Source: Rhodospirillales bacterium (lineage in GTDB: Bacteria; Pseudomonadota; Alphaproteobacteria; Rhodospirillales; Shumkoniaceae). Taken from it: DNA of 64,000 nt. Both the position numbers and the translations under genes were made by a program. Shown one piece after another: positions 48,439 through 58,466 of the stretch. The stretch covers positions 1-64,000 of the forward strand of contig JANQJG010000004.1 in NCBI GenBank assembly GCA_028281785.1, given 5' to 3'. How positions within the stretch are numbered: position 1 is the stretch's first letter; each line of letters starts with the position of its first letter. The notes under the pieces are model-generated. The model made no database searches. It had not been told where the DNA came from and worked only from the letters and a program-made list of their open reading frames with translations.

Positions 48439-48473
48439 GTGAGGCGAGCGCTCTCCCGCTGAGCTACGCGCCC
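48399..48473 (-). tRNA. tRNA-Val(CAC)
   Basis: The minus strand reads GGGCGCG-TA-GCTC-AGCGGGA-GAGC-G-CTCGC, anticodon loop CTCACAC, GCGAG, variable AAGTC, T arm GCTGG-TTCAATC-CCAGC, then CGCGCCC-A-CCA. All four stems pair perfectly, and CCA is encoded. The anticodon CAC is complementary to bases 48439-48441. Confidence 0.97.
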
Positions 48474-48510
48474 GAACCGGGCGCCATTAAAGGCCCGGCC
48501 CCCGACGCTG

Positions 48511-49206
48511 TCAAGCGAACCGGGCGAGTGCCGCCGGCAGATCGGTGAAATGGTCGATCACCGCGTCGGCCCCGAGTTCCTCCAGCGGGACGCGCGCGTA
48601 GCCGTGCCGGCAGAGGATGACGGGCAGGCCGGCGGCGCGGGCGGCGCGCACGTCGTTGCCGAGGTCACCCACCATCACCGCGGCCTCTGGCGCGGCTTTA
48701 AGGGCCTCCAGGGTGGCCACAAGATGCCGCGGATCGGGTTTGCGCACCCCATCGAGCGCGTCGCCCCCGAGCACCGCGCCAAAGAAGCCGTATAGTCCAA
48801 GCTTCTCCAGGACCTCGATGCTGGCTGCCTGCGGCTTGTTGGTGCAGACGCCGAGAAGCCAGCCCTCGTCGCGCAGCCGCTTCAAGGTCTCGGGAACCCC
48901 GGGGTAGACCCGTGTGAGATCGGCCCCATGCCCGCCATAGGAGTCAAGAAACTGGGAGACCCAGGCGGACAGTTCCTTCAATTCGTCACCGCCGGACGCG
49001 CCGCCCGTCGCGTCGAGGGCGCGTGCGACGAGCTTTTCGACGCCGTCGCCGATCATCCCCGTTACCTCCTCCACGGACAGGCTGCGGCGGCCCGTGTTGG
49101 CGAAAACGCGGTTGAGTGCCGCCTGCAAATCGGGCGCGCTGTCGATCAGGGTGCCGTCCAGGTCGAAGACGATCGCTGCCAGCGGTTGTCGTCGGGCATT
49201 CGGCAT
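48511..49206 (-). CDS. gph: phosphoglycolate phosphatase (HAD family)
   Basis: A 231-residue HAD hydrolase with motif I VFDLDGTLIDSAPDL (nucleophile Asp), motif II GVCTNKPQAAS, and motifs III/IV RKPDPRHL and VMVGDLGNDVRAARAAG. It hydrolyses 2-phosphoglycolate from DNA repair or oxygenase side reactions. The gene is divergent from glmU. Start MPNARRQ at 49206 or 49224. Confidence 0.9.
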   Translation of the reverse strand: MPNARRQPLAAIVFDLDGTLIDSAPDLQAALNRVFANTGRRSLSVEEVTGMIGDGVEKLVARALDATGGASGGDELKELSAWVSQFLDSYGGHGADLTRVYPGVPETLKRLRDEGWLLGVCTNKPQAASIEVLEKLGLYGFFGAVLGGDALDGVRKPDPRHLVATLEALKAAPEAAVMVGDLGNDVRAARAAGLPVILCRHGYARVPLEELGADAVIDHFTDLPAALARFA

Positions 49207-49307
49207 CGCAAGAATCCGAAACAATGTTTGACTTGGCGGAGGTCGGGCCTTGTGGCAAGGTCGACCTTGAGAGACCAGATTCCCTGTTCATAAACAACCT
49301 CTTAGAG

Positions 49308-50693
49308 ATGACCAAGCAAAAAATCGCCGTCCTCGTCCTGGCCGCCGGCCTGGGCACGCGCATGAAATCGGCGCGACCGAAGGTCCTTCATCCGCTCGCC
49401 GGACGGCCAATCATCGGCCATGTCATGGATACCTTGGCGGGGATCGACCCCGACCGGACCGTCGTTGTCATCGGTGCGGAGATGGAGGCCGTGGCAAAGG
49501 CTGTGGCGCCTCACACATGCGTCGTCCAGGAGCCGCGGTTGGGGACCGGCCACGCCGTGCTGGCGGCGAGGGAGGCGCTCGGCGAATTCGACGGTGATGT
49601 GCTGATCGCGTTCGGCGACACGCCGCTGGTATCGGCGGAGACGCTGTCGGCCTTGATTTCGGCGCGCCGTGCCGGGGAGGGGGCGGCAGAGGGAGCGGCA
49701 GTGGCCGTGCTCGGCTTCCGCCCCGCCGATCCCGGCGCCTATGGCCGCTTGATCCTGGCGCCCGACGGCTCCCTCAAGGCGATCGTCGAGGCCCGCGATG
49801 CCAGCCCCGAGGAGCGCGCCGTCGATCTCTGCAATTCCGGGGTCATGGCCGTGGACGGGCGGCGTCTGTTCGGCCTGTTGGACCGCGTCGGCAACGACAA
49901 CGCCAAAGGCGAATACTACCTTACCGATCTCGTGCATCTGGCGCGCGGGGACGGTCTGCGCTGCGTCCAAATGGAGGCCCCGGCCGAGGAGCTTCTCGGC
50001 ATCAACTCGCGGGCCGATCTCGCGGTCGCCGAGGCCGTGGTCCAGACACGGCTCAGGGCGCGGGCGATGGCCGAAGGCGTCACCCTCATCGACCCGACGA
50101 CAGTCCACTTCAGCCACGATACGCGGCTCGGCCGCGACGTGACGGTCGCGCCTTTCGTCGTCTTCGGCCCCGGGGTGACGGTTGGCGACGGCGTCGAGAT
50201 CCACGCCTTCTCCCATATCGAGAAGGCGGCGATCGAGGCGGGCGCGCGGGTGGGGCCCTTCGCCCGGCTCAGGCCCGGCGCGGCGATCGGCAGGAACGCC
50301 CATATCGGCAATTTCGTCGAGATCAAGAACGCGGCCGTCGAGGCCGGCGCCAAGGTCAACCACCTGACCTATATCGGCGATGCGCGCGTCGGGGCCGGCG
50401 CCAATATCGGGGCGGGGACCATTACCTGCAATTATGACGGCTTCTTCAAGGACCATACCGATATCGGCGCGGGCGCGTTCATCGGCTCGAACACGGCCCT
50501 GGTCGCCCCGGTCACGGTCGGCGATGGGGCGATCATCGGTGCTGGCAGCGTCATCACCAAGGAGGTGGCCGCCGATGCGCTCGCGGTGACGCGATCGGAG
50601 CAAAGGCAGCTCTCGGGCTGGGCGCGGAGCTTTCGCAAGCGCAAGCAAGCCCTGAAAGACGCGTTGGCGTCAAAGGCCAAGCGGAAGGCGTAA
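49308..50693 (+). CDS. glmU: bifunctional N-acetylglucosamine-1-phosphate uridyltransferase/glucosamine-1-phosphate acetyltransferase
   Basis: A 461-residue enzyme. The pyrophosphorylase domain (1-230) has LVLAAGLGTRMKSARPKVLHPL and FGDTPLVSAETLSAL; the left-handed beta-helix acetyltransferase domain (about 250-450) has many hexapeptide units, such as RLRPGAAIGRNAHIGNFV and IGAGTITCNYDGFFKDHTDIG. It makes UDP-GlcNAc for peptidoglycan and LPS. GlmS follows 5 bp later. ATG 49308 follows AGAG; an earlier ATG is not protein-like. Confidence 0.97.
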   Translation: MTKQKIAVLVLAAGLGTRMKSARPKVLHPLAGRPIIGHVMDTLAGIDPDRTVVVIGAEMEAVAKAVAPHTCVVQEPRLGTGHAVLAAREALGEFDGDVLIAFGDTPLVSAETLSALISARRAGEGAAEGAAVAVLGFRPADPGAYGRLILAPDGSLKAIVEARDASPEERAVDLCNSGVMAVDGRRLFGLLDRVGNDNAKGEYYLTDLVHLARGDGLRCVQMEAPAEELLGINSRADLAVAEAVVQTRLRARAMAEGVTLIDPTTVHFSHDTRLGRDVTVAPFVVFGPGVTVGDGVEIHAFSHIEKAAIEAGARVGPFARLRPGAAIGRNAHIGNFVEIKNAAVEAGAKVNHLTYIGDARVGAGANIGAGTITCNYDGFFKDHTDIGAGAFIGSNTALVAPVTVGDGAIIGAGSVITKEVAADALAVTRSEQRQLSGWARSFRKRKQALKDALASKAKRKA

Positions 50694-50698
50694 GCATC

Positions 50699-52522
<1,824 letters not shown>

Positions 52523-52533
52523 GCTAAGTGGGT

Positions 52534-52905
52534 ATGGCTTTACGTCCCGTCCTGACCCTGACCCCACTGTCGGCGGCCATTGCGATGGCCTTGGCCTGTG
52601 GGGGACCCGCGTTCGGCCAGTCCGAGGGCGAATGGGCGCTCCAGGACTGTGTCGATGCCCACACCGCCTGTGTCGCCGAATGCCGGGAGGCCGAGGATCG
52701 CTCGGAGTCCGGCGCCGGTTGTCTGATCGCCTGCGCGACGGAGGAGGTCAGATGCGCGGCCGGGCATGCCGCCAGCGGGCTGACCCCCTGGGTCGAACGC
52801 AAGTCGGACGAGCTCAAGAGGTTTCTTGACGATTTTCTACGCGACCTCCCTAAGGGCGAGCCGCCACCCCGTCCCCCTTACGATCCCGATTATGACAGCA
52901 CGTGA
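52534..52905 (+). CDS. secreted Cys-rich small protein
   Basis: About 123 residues with a signal peptide (LSAAIAMALACGGPAFG) and a core of spaced cysteines: DCVDAHTACVAECREAED and GCLIACATEEVRCAAGHAA, six Cys that could form three disulfides. A Pro-rich C terminus follows. It starts 11 bp after glmS (GTG 52528 also possible) and is probably a read-through gene of that operon. Function is unknown. Confidence 0.8.
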   Translation: MALRPVLTLTPLSAAIAMALACGGPAFGQSEGEWALQDCVDAHTACVAECREAEDRSESGAGCLIACATEEVRCAAGHAASGLTPWVERKSDELKRFLDDFLRDLPKGEPPPRPPYDPDYDST

Positions 52906-53015
52906 CCTGCGGCCACGGGAAGGAAATCATCGTCGAAACCGCGACGGATCCCGTTGCGGACGGCCCCACCGACTCGGATAATCGGCGCGGGTTCTCTCAC
53001 GCGTTGGAGGTCGGC

Positions 53016-53402
53016 ATGATCGATCACATGGGCTTCGCGGTATCGGATCTGGATCGCGCCAGGGCGTTCTATACGGCGGCGCTGCAGCCGCTCTCCATCA
53101 CCGTGATGATGGAAGTCACGGCGGAACAGACCGGGGCGGAAGCCCATATCGGGTTCGGCAGGGAGGGAAAGCCCTTCTTCTGGATCTCCACCGGTCAACG
53201 TCCCTCGGAGGGCTTGCACATCGCGTTCAACGCGCAATCGCGGGAGGAGGTCGATGCCTTCCATCGCGCGGCGCTGGAGGCCGGGGCCGAGGACAATGGC
53301 GCGCCCGGCCTGCGGCCCCACTACCATCCCTACTATTACGGCGCGTTCGTGCTCGATCTCGACGGCAACAACATCGAGGCGGTCTGCCACACACCCCAAT
53401 AG
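53016..53402 (+). CDS. VOC-family (glyoxalase/dioxygenase superfamily) protein
   Basis: A 128-residue vicinal-oxygen-chelate protein: MIDHMGFAVSDLDRARAFYTAAL with the first metal-type His, GLHIAFNAQSREEVDAFHRA and the closing YYYGAFVLDLDGNNIEAVCH with a Glu in metal position. One Bet-alpha-beta-beta-beta repeat pair makes up the length. Substrate is not visible. The upstream frame to 52902 overlaps the previous gene and is rejected. Confidence 0.85.
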   Translation: MIDHMGFAVSDLDRARAFYTAALQPLSITVMMEVTAEQTGAEAHIGFGREGKPFFWISTGQRPSEGLHIAFNAQSREEVDAFHRAALEAGAEDNGAPGLRPHYHPYYYGAFVLDLDGNNIEAVCHTPQ

Positions 53403-53596
53403 CGGTCCGGACCGGTCGAGTTCTTCCGCTGACGGTCGGCCGTTCTTGACGGCGACCACGCAAAGGTTCCCGGCGGCCGGCGTGGCTTCGGCGGCAGCGA
53501 CCCGGATTCCGAATCCGAACAGCCACGCTCAGCAGGACCTGAGACACCGGAAACAGCCGCATTCCTTGCCCGCCAGTGATGATACGAAGATGCGTT

Positions 53597-54259
53597 TCAG
53601 ACTTGTTCCTTTTCCGCCTCCTTGATCGTGATGTCGAACTGCGCGGCCGCCGCGCTTGCGGCGGATTCCAGGTTTTCCTCCGAAAAGAACTTTTCCCATA
53701 CAAGTGGCCAACCTGCTCCCAAGGCCAATGATTGGACAACGACATTGCTCGTGAGAGGAACATCCCCGGTAATACTCAAGGGAGCGCCCGGCAGCCCAAG
53801 TTGCCCGAGAAACCCGAATATCCCGGCCGTCACGCCTCCTATGAATACCGAGCTGAGGATGAGTCTCCACCCACTGAGCGCCTTCTCCCTTTCAACATCA
53901 GCTAGTCTTGTTCGCGCCTCAATAATAGCGATCTCCGATTTATTTATAGCTTCAGTAAAAGAAGCTATACGTTTTCTCTCCTCTTCAATTGCCTGTTTGA
54001 GAGCCTGTAAATCAAATTGACCTTGTTGATGTTTGATGTTCATATTGACGTAGTCGTCAAGAATCTTCTGGCGGTTCTTTAGATTTTCCCTCCTAACCGC
54101 GTTTCTCTCCACCAGGTTATCTACGTTCCGGCTAAGCGTTTTGGCCTTGGCGCCGGCCTCGAGCCCTTTCACAGCTACTGCTCGTTGTGAGATGTAGGCG
54201 GCTAACGCACCGAAAACAAACGACAGAAGCAGCACCAACCAGAGTGATAGTTGCATCAT
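53597..54259 (-). CDS. coiled-coil membrane protein, unknown function
   Basis: A 220-residue protein: an N-terminal helix (SLWLVLLLSFVFGALAAYI), a long charged coiled coil (about 30-125, e.g. QALKQAIEEERKRIASFTEAI), a second hydrophobic segment (about 130-155, LILSSVFIGGVTAGIFGFLG) and a C-terminal helical tail. Codon use is AT-richer than in the flanking genes, which suggests lateral acquisition. No family is recognised. Confidence 0.7.
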   Translation of the reverse strand: MMQLSLWLVLLLSFVFGALAAYISQRAVAVKGLEAGAKAKTLSRNVDNLVERNAVRRENLKNRQKILDDYVNMNIKHQQGQFDLQALKQAIEEERKRIASFTEAINKSEIAIIEARTRLADVEREKALSGWRLILSSVFIGGVTAGIFGFLGQLGLPGAPLSITGDVPLTSNVVVQSLALGAGWPLVWEKFFSEENLESAASAAAAQFDITIKEAEKEQV

Positions 54260-54484
54260 CCCTGTCCCCCTTATTTCTTTGCACCGTAGTCGCTTCGAAG
54301 CCCCGGAGTCATTATCAATAGTGGCATTTTATCGAATAATAATCTCTAAAAAATAGCAAAAACGAGAAACGGAAACCCTTATGTTGTTTTAGTATCGTCC
54401 TTTTATACAATCGCGGGCCTGCCTTTCGCGGCACGGCGCCGCTTCCTGGCCCTGACCGACCTTGGCCGGAAGGTTAGGTTGAGA

Positions 54485-54504
54485 GGCGACGTCGTTTTGT
54501 CGCC
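54485..54504. terminator. small hairpin downstream of the HxlR gene
   Basis: GGCGAC and GTCGCC form a 6-bp stem about 30 bp beyond the minus-strand stop at 54532. There is no T-run. The rest of 54260-54531 is AT-rich and carries no gene. Confidence 0.35.
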
Positions 54505-54531
54505 AGCCTTCACAAATATCGCTGGTTGCGG

Positions 54532-55227
54532 TTATGCCGCGTCGGATCGTTGCGACTGGACCTTGGCGAGCGGGCTCAGATTGAGCCAGGCGGCGAGCCG
54601 CCGCCGCACCGTTGCCGAGCCGATCGCTTCCAGCCTTTCGCTTTCCAGAGCCCGGGCCAGCGGCAGATCGCCACGGACGACGTGGATCATGTCCGGCAAC
54701 GTACAGGCCAGATAGAGGTCCACCTCGAAACCGGGGTCCTCTACGCACAGCTCGCAGGCGCCGTCCTGGTTGACGAACCACCAGAATTTCTTCCCCGCCG
54801 GCAAATCGGTGAACTCAAGCCGGACAACCGCGCGCTTCTCCCCGAACGCATCCGGTTTGACGCCGCGCTCGAGCGACCAGATCAACAGGCCGAGATCCAC
54901 CTCGTTCTCGGCCAGCTCCCGCCGCGACCAGCGCTGCCCCCAAACGCCGAGCGCCTCGACCAAGGGCACGAAATCCCGGCCTGCCTCCGTCAGATGGTAG
55001 GTCCAGTTCCTGGTGGTGCTCGACCGCTTCCGTTCGAGAATACCTTCTGCCTCGAGCTGCTTCAGGCGGCGGGAAAGCAACGTCGGCGACATCAGCGGCA
55101 CGCCGCGATGAAGCTCGGAAAACCGTGTCGACCCGGCCGCAAGGTCGCGCAGGATAAGCGCGTTCCAGCGCTCGCAGAACAGCTCGGCCGCCTTTGCCAC
55201 GGGACAGAACTGGCCGTAGCTCCTCAT
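54532..55227 (-). CDS. HxlR-family transcriptional regulator with C-terminal SCP2-like domain
   Basis: About 231 residues. The N-terminal winged helix reads FCPVAKAAELFCERWNALILRDL, then FSELHRGVPLMSPTLLSRRLKQL, characteristic of HxlR with a Cys near the start that may sense oxidation. Residues 130-225 resemble an SCP2-like lipid-binding fold. GGAGGGAGAAGCC gives a strong ribosome site for the ATG at 55227. Divergent from a methyltransferase gene that it may control. Confidence 0.87.
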   Translation of the reverse strand: MRSYGQFCPVAKAAELFCERWNALILRDLAAGSTRFSELHRGVPLMSPTLLSRRLKQLEAEGILERKRSSTTRNWTYHLTEAGRDFVPLVEALGVWGQRWSRRELAENEVDLGLLIWSLERGVKPDAFGEKRAVVRLEFTDLPAGKKFWWFVNQDGACELCVEDPGFEVDLYLACTLPDMIHVVRGDLPLARALESERLEAIGSATVRRRLAAWLNLSPLAKVQSQRSDAA

Positions 55228-55365
55228 GGCTTCTCCCTCCTGAACCTTAGGATAGCGATACCTCATGCGCCGATGAAACTACAAATTGTGGACTATTCTT
55301 GACGTCACCATGCTCCCAGACTTCGGCCGGGATTGAGAAGCAGTTGCAGAAGGAAGCAAGGTGAG

Positions 55366-56202
55366 ATGCTGAACAGCCTGGAGCATGCAGTTGCCGCGCA
55401 TTACGGCCGGGCGGGGCTGGCCGATGCCATTGTCAAGGGCCTGATGGCGGTCGGTGCCGATCTCGACGCGCTGGCGCCGGAGGACGTCGCGCCCGTCGAC
55501 GAATTCCACACGGCCGGCCGTCTGACGACGCTTAAGGCCCTGGCGATGATGCCAATCAAGGCGGACATGCACGTTCTCGACGCCGGCTGCGGCATCGGCG
55601 GCGCGGTGCGCTGTCTCGCCAAGGAGCACCGATGCCGGGTGACGGGCCTTGACCTGACGCCGGAATTCATCGAGGTGGCGCGGATGCTGACCGACAAGAT
55701 GGGGCTGTCGGAGACCTGCGCGTTCCAGCTCGGCAGCGCGATCGACATGCCTTTTCCCGAGGCGTGTTTCGACGCCGGTGTCAGCTTTCACGCCGCCATG
55801 AACATCCAGAACCGCGCGAGGTTCTATAACGAGCTGGCGCGCGTGCTGCGGCCCGGCGCGCCGCTCTGCGTCTTCGATGTCATGAAAGGCCCCACGCCGG
55901 GCATGATCTACCCGGTTCCCTGGGCTGAAACCGAGGCCACGAGTTTCCTGATGTCCCGCGACGACACCTGCGGCTTCCTTGTCGACGCCGGATTCGAACT
56001 CTCGGCGGAGGAGAGCTTGCGGGACTTTGCGATGGGTTATTTCCGGGAGGTATTCGCGAAGGCGGCCGAGGCCGGCGGCCCGCCGCCCCTAGGGCTTCAT
56101 CTGCTGACCGGGCACAAGACGTCCGAAAAATTCGGAAACTATGCGCGGGCATTGGAGGCGCATCAGGTCGATCCCATCATCGTCGTGGCGACTCGGATCT
56201 AA
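55366..56202 (+). CDS. class I SAM-dependent methyltransferase
   Basis: A 278-residue methyltransferase with SAM motif HVLDAGCGIGGAVRCLA, GLDLTPEFIEVARML and the later RVLRPGAPLCVFDVMKG. It resembles the gamma-tocopherol/sarcosine-dimethylglycine methyltransferase group, but the substrate is not evident. GCAAGGTGAG precedes the ATG at 55366. Its stop codon overlaps the stop of the convergent 115-residue gene. Confidence 0.85.
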   Translation: MLNSLEHAVAAHYGRAGLADAIVKGLMAVGADLDALAPEDVAPVDEFHTAGRLTTLKALAMMPIKADMHVLDAGCGIGGAVRCLAKEHRCRVTGLDLTPEFIEVARMLTDKMGLSETCAFQLGSAIDMPFPEACFDAGVSFHAAMNIQNRARFYNELARVLRPGAPLCVFDVMKGPTPGMIYPVPWAETEATSFLMSRDDTCGFLVDAGFELSAEESLRDFAMGYFREVFAKAAEAGGPPPLGLHLLTGHKTSEKFGNYARALEAHQVDPIIVVATRI

Positions 56203-56546
56203 ACCTTCGGCCCCCTGAATTTGGGAGGCAGGTTTTCCCAGGACTCGCCGGCCGCGAGCAGGCAGCTCATGCCGTTCGGCATGGTCATCACGATGCTCCA
56301 GGTCTCGCCCTCCTTGGAGGAGAAAATCTGCACCAGCCCGCCGTTGGAAGCCAGGCCAATGGAGACCGGGGCCTCCGAATAGTTGGCGGAAAGGTGCTTC
56401 GCAATATCCGTGTATTTGGCGCATAAGGACTGCGCGTTCGCTTGGTTTACGGAGGCGAGAAGGGCCGCGGCGGCAAGGATCGAGCCGCTCAACCATGTGA
56501 ACAGCCGGCTTCGGGGCGGGTCGCGAAGAACGAAGTAACGGTTCAT
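56199..56546 (-). CDS. secreted protein of 115 residues, unknown function
   Basis: An N-terminal signal segment (WLSGSILAAAALLASVNQANA) with a likely AQA-type cut, then a compact domain of about 70 residues with two Cys (LCAKYTDI and MSCLLAAG) and strand-like stretches such as WSIVMTMPNGMSCLLAAGESW. It looks like a periplasmic lone domain. No homologue is named. GGAGATGACAG precedes the ATG. Confidence 0.75.
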   Translation of the reverse strand: MNRYFVLRDPPRSRLFTWLSGSILAAAALLASVNQANAQSLCAKYTDIAKHLSANYSEAPVSIGLASNGGLVQIFSSKEGETWSIVMTMPNGMSCLLAAGESWENLPPKFRGPKV

Positions 56547-56976
56547 CTGTCATCTCCTTTCAACGTCAGCCAATGGTGGTCCGCGGCTTGGCTCGTATCC
56601 GATATCGACGAAAGCCGGCGGCGATTGGCTTTGCTCGTTAGTTGCTTTAGTTCCTTTCCACATACTCGGATCACTTCGATGCCCATAGATATGGCAGGAT
56701 GACGCCCTCTTCCCGGTGACCTGCTTCACACTTCACGGCCGCGTGAGTGGTTGTGTTTGGGCGGTTGGCTTCAGTCTCCACGGGTTTCGCTGGCCACTAC
56801 ATCATATTAGAATTCACTAATGTATTGACTTGACGGGAGCGGTCGGCGCATCCACCTATGTCGTGCCACGCAAACGAATGAACCTTCTAAGGACGCGGCC
56901 TCTCACACGTCCCGGCGCGGCCGGACGGCGAGGCGTCATGCGTCGACAACAGTGTGCCGTGCAAGAGAGGAACGCG
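56547..56976. other. 430-bp gene-free interval upstream of gabD
   Basis: No protein-like frame is visible. An imperfect operator candidate ATTAG-aattca-CTAAT lies at 56806-56821 in the AT-richest part, followed by TTGACTTGACGGG, which may hold a -35. It probably contains the promoter of the aldehyde dehydrogenase gene. Confidence 0.5.
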
Positions 56977-58431
56977 ATGAAGCTCAGCAATACCGCGCTG
57001 TTTCGCCAGCAATGTTACATTGACGGGTCATGGTCGGACGCCGACTCTGGCGAGACCCTGGAGGTCACCAACCCCGCCGACGGATCGGCCCTCGGCACGG
57101 TTCCCAAGATGGGTGCTGCCGAGACTCGGCGGGCCATCGAGGCCGCCAACCGCGCCTGGCCGGAGTGGCGGGCGCGAACCGCAAAGGAAAGGTCAGACCT
57201 GCTGCGCCGTTGGCATGACCTGATCCTCGAAAACCAGGAGGATCTCGCGCGCCTGATGACGGCGGAGCAGGGCAAGCCGCTGGCCGAGGCCCGGGGCGAG
57301 GTCGCGTTTGGCGCATCCTTCGTCGAATGGTTCGCCGAGGAGGGCAAGCGGCTCTACGGGGACACCATTCCACAGCATCAGACGGACAAGCGGATTGTCG
57401 TGATCAAGGAACCGATCGGCGTCGTCGCCGCGATCACGCCTTGGAATTTCCCGAACGCCATGATCACGCGGAAATGCGCGCCGGCCCTGGCGGTCGGCTG
57501 CACGGTGGTGATCAAGCCGGCCAGCGCGACCCCCTATTCGGCCCTGGCGCTTGTCGCCCTGGCCGAGGAAGCCGGATTCCCGGCCGGCACCATCAACATC
57601 GTGACGGGCTCGGCCGGGGTGATCGGCGGCGAGCTCTCCTCCAACCCCATCGTGCGCAAGCTTACCTTCACCGGCTCGACGGAGATCGGCAAGATCTTGA
57701 TGGCCCAATGCGCGGGCACCATCAAGAAGGTCTCGCTCGAGCTCGGCGGGAACGCGCCGTTCGTCGTTTTCGATGATGCGGATCTCGACGCCGCGGTCGA
57801 GGGCGCGATCATCTCCAAGTACCGCAACACCGGTCAGACCTGCATCTGCGCCAACCGCATCCTGGTTCAGGACGGGGTCTATGAGGATTTCGCCGAGAAA
57901 CTGGCGGCCAAGGTCGCGGAGCTGAAGGTCGCGGACGGGTTCGAGGAGGGCGCCCAGCAGGGTCCGCTGATCGACATGGCCGCCGTGGAAAAGGTGGAGT
58001 CCCATATCGCCGACGCGACCGGTAAGGGAGCCCGCGTGGTCGTGGGCGGCAAGCGTCACGCGCGCGGCGGAACGTTCTTCGAGCCGACCGTCGTTGCCGA
58101 CGTCACCACCGAGATGGCGGTCGCCCGCGAGGAAACCTTCGGCCCCCTGGCACCACTCTTCCGCTTCCGTACCGAGGACGAAGCCATCCGCATGGCCAAC
58201 GCGACGGAGTTCGGCTTGGCGGCTTACTTCTACAGCCGCGATATCGGCCGGGTTTGGCGGGTATCGGAGGGCTTGGAATACGGGCTTGTCGGCGTCAATA
58301 CCGGACTCATGTCGACTGAGGTCGCGCCCTTTGGCGGGGTCAAGGAATCGGGGATCGGCCGCGAAGGGTCGAAATACGGGCTCGACGAGTTCGTGGAGAT
58401 CAAATACCTCTGCATGGGCGGCATCGAGTAG
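56977..58431 (+). CDS. gabD: NAD(P)-dependent succinate-semialdehyde dehydrogenase-like aldehyde dehydrogenase
   Basis: A 484-residue ALDH. The catalytic Cys is C289 (GQTCICANR) and the general-base Glu E255 (LELGGNAPFV). PWNFPNAMITRKCAPALAVGC and TFTGSTEIGKILM are cofactor blocks; Arg near EVAPFGGVKESGIGREGS is the usual substrate-end motif of SSADH. It oxidises succinate semialdehyde to succinate in GABA breakdown. No GabT gene is adjacent. The ATG at 56977 has GAGAGGAACGCG upstream. Confidence 0.9.
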   Translation: MKLSNTALFRQQCYIDGSWSDADSGETLEVTNPADGSALGTVPKMGAAETRRAIEAANRAWPEWRARTAKERSDLLRRWHDLILENQEDLARLMTAEQGKPLAEARGEVAFGASFVEWFAEEGKRLYGDTIPQHQTDKRIVVIKEPIGVVAAITPWNFPNAMITRKCAPALAVGCTVVIKPASATPYSALALVALAEEAGFPAGTINIVTGSAGVIGGELSSNPIVRKLTFTGSTEIGKILMAQCAGTIKKVSLELGGNAPFVVFDDADLDAAVEGAIISKYRNTGQTCICANRILVQDGVYEDFAEKLAAKVAELKVADGFEEGAQQGPLIDMAAVEKVESHIADATGKGARVVVGGKRHARGGTFFEPTVVADVTTEMAVAREETFGPLAPLFRFRTEDEAIRMANATEFGLAAYFYSRDIGRVWRVSEGLEYGLVGVNTGLMSTEVAPFGGVKESGIGREGSKYGLDEFVEIKYLCMGGIE

Positions 58432-58466
58432 CCCCTGACAGAGGATCCGGAAAGGATGGCAGGGTC

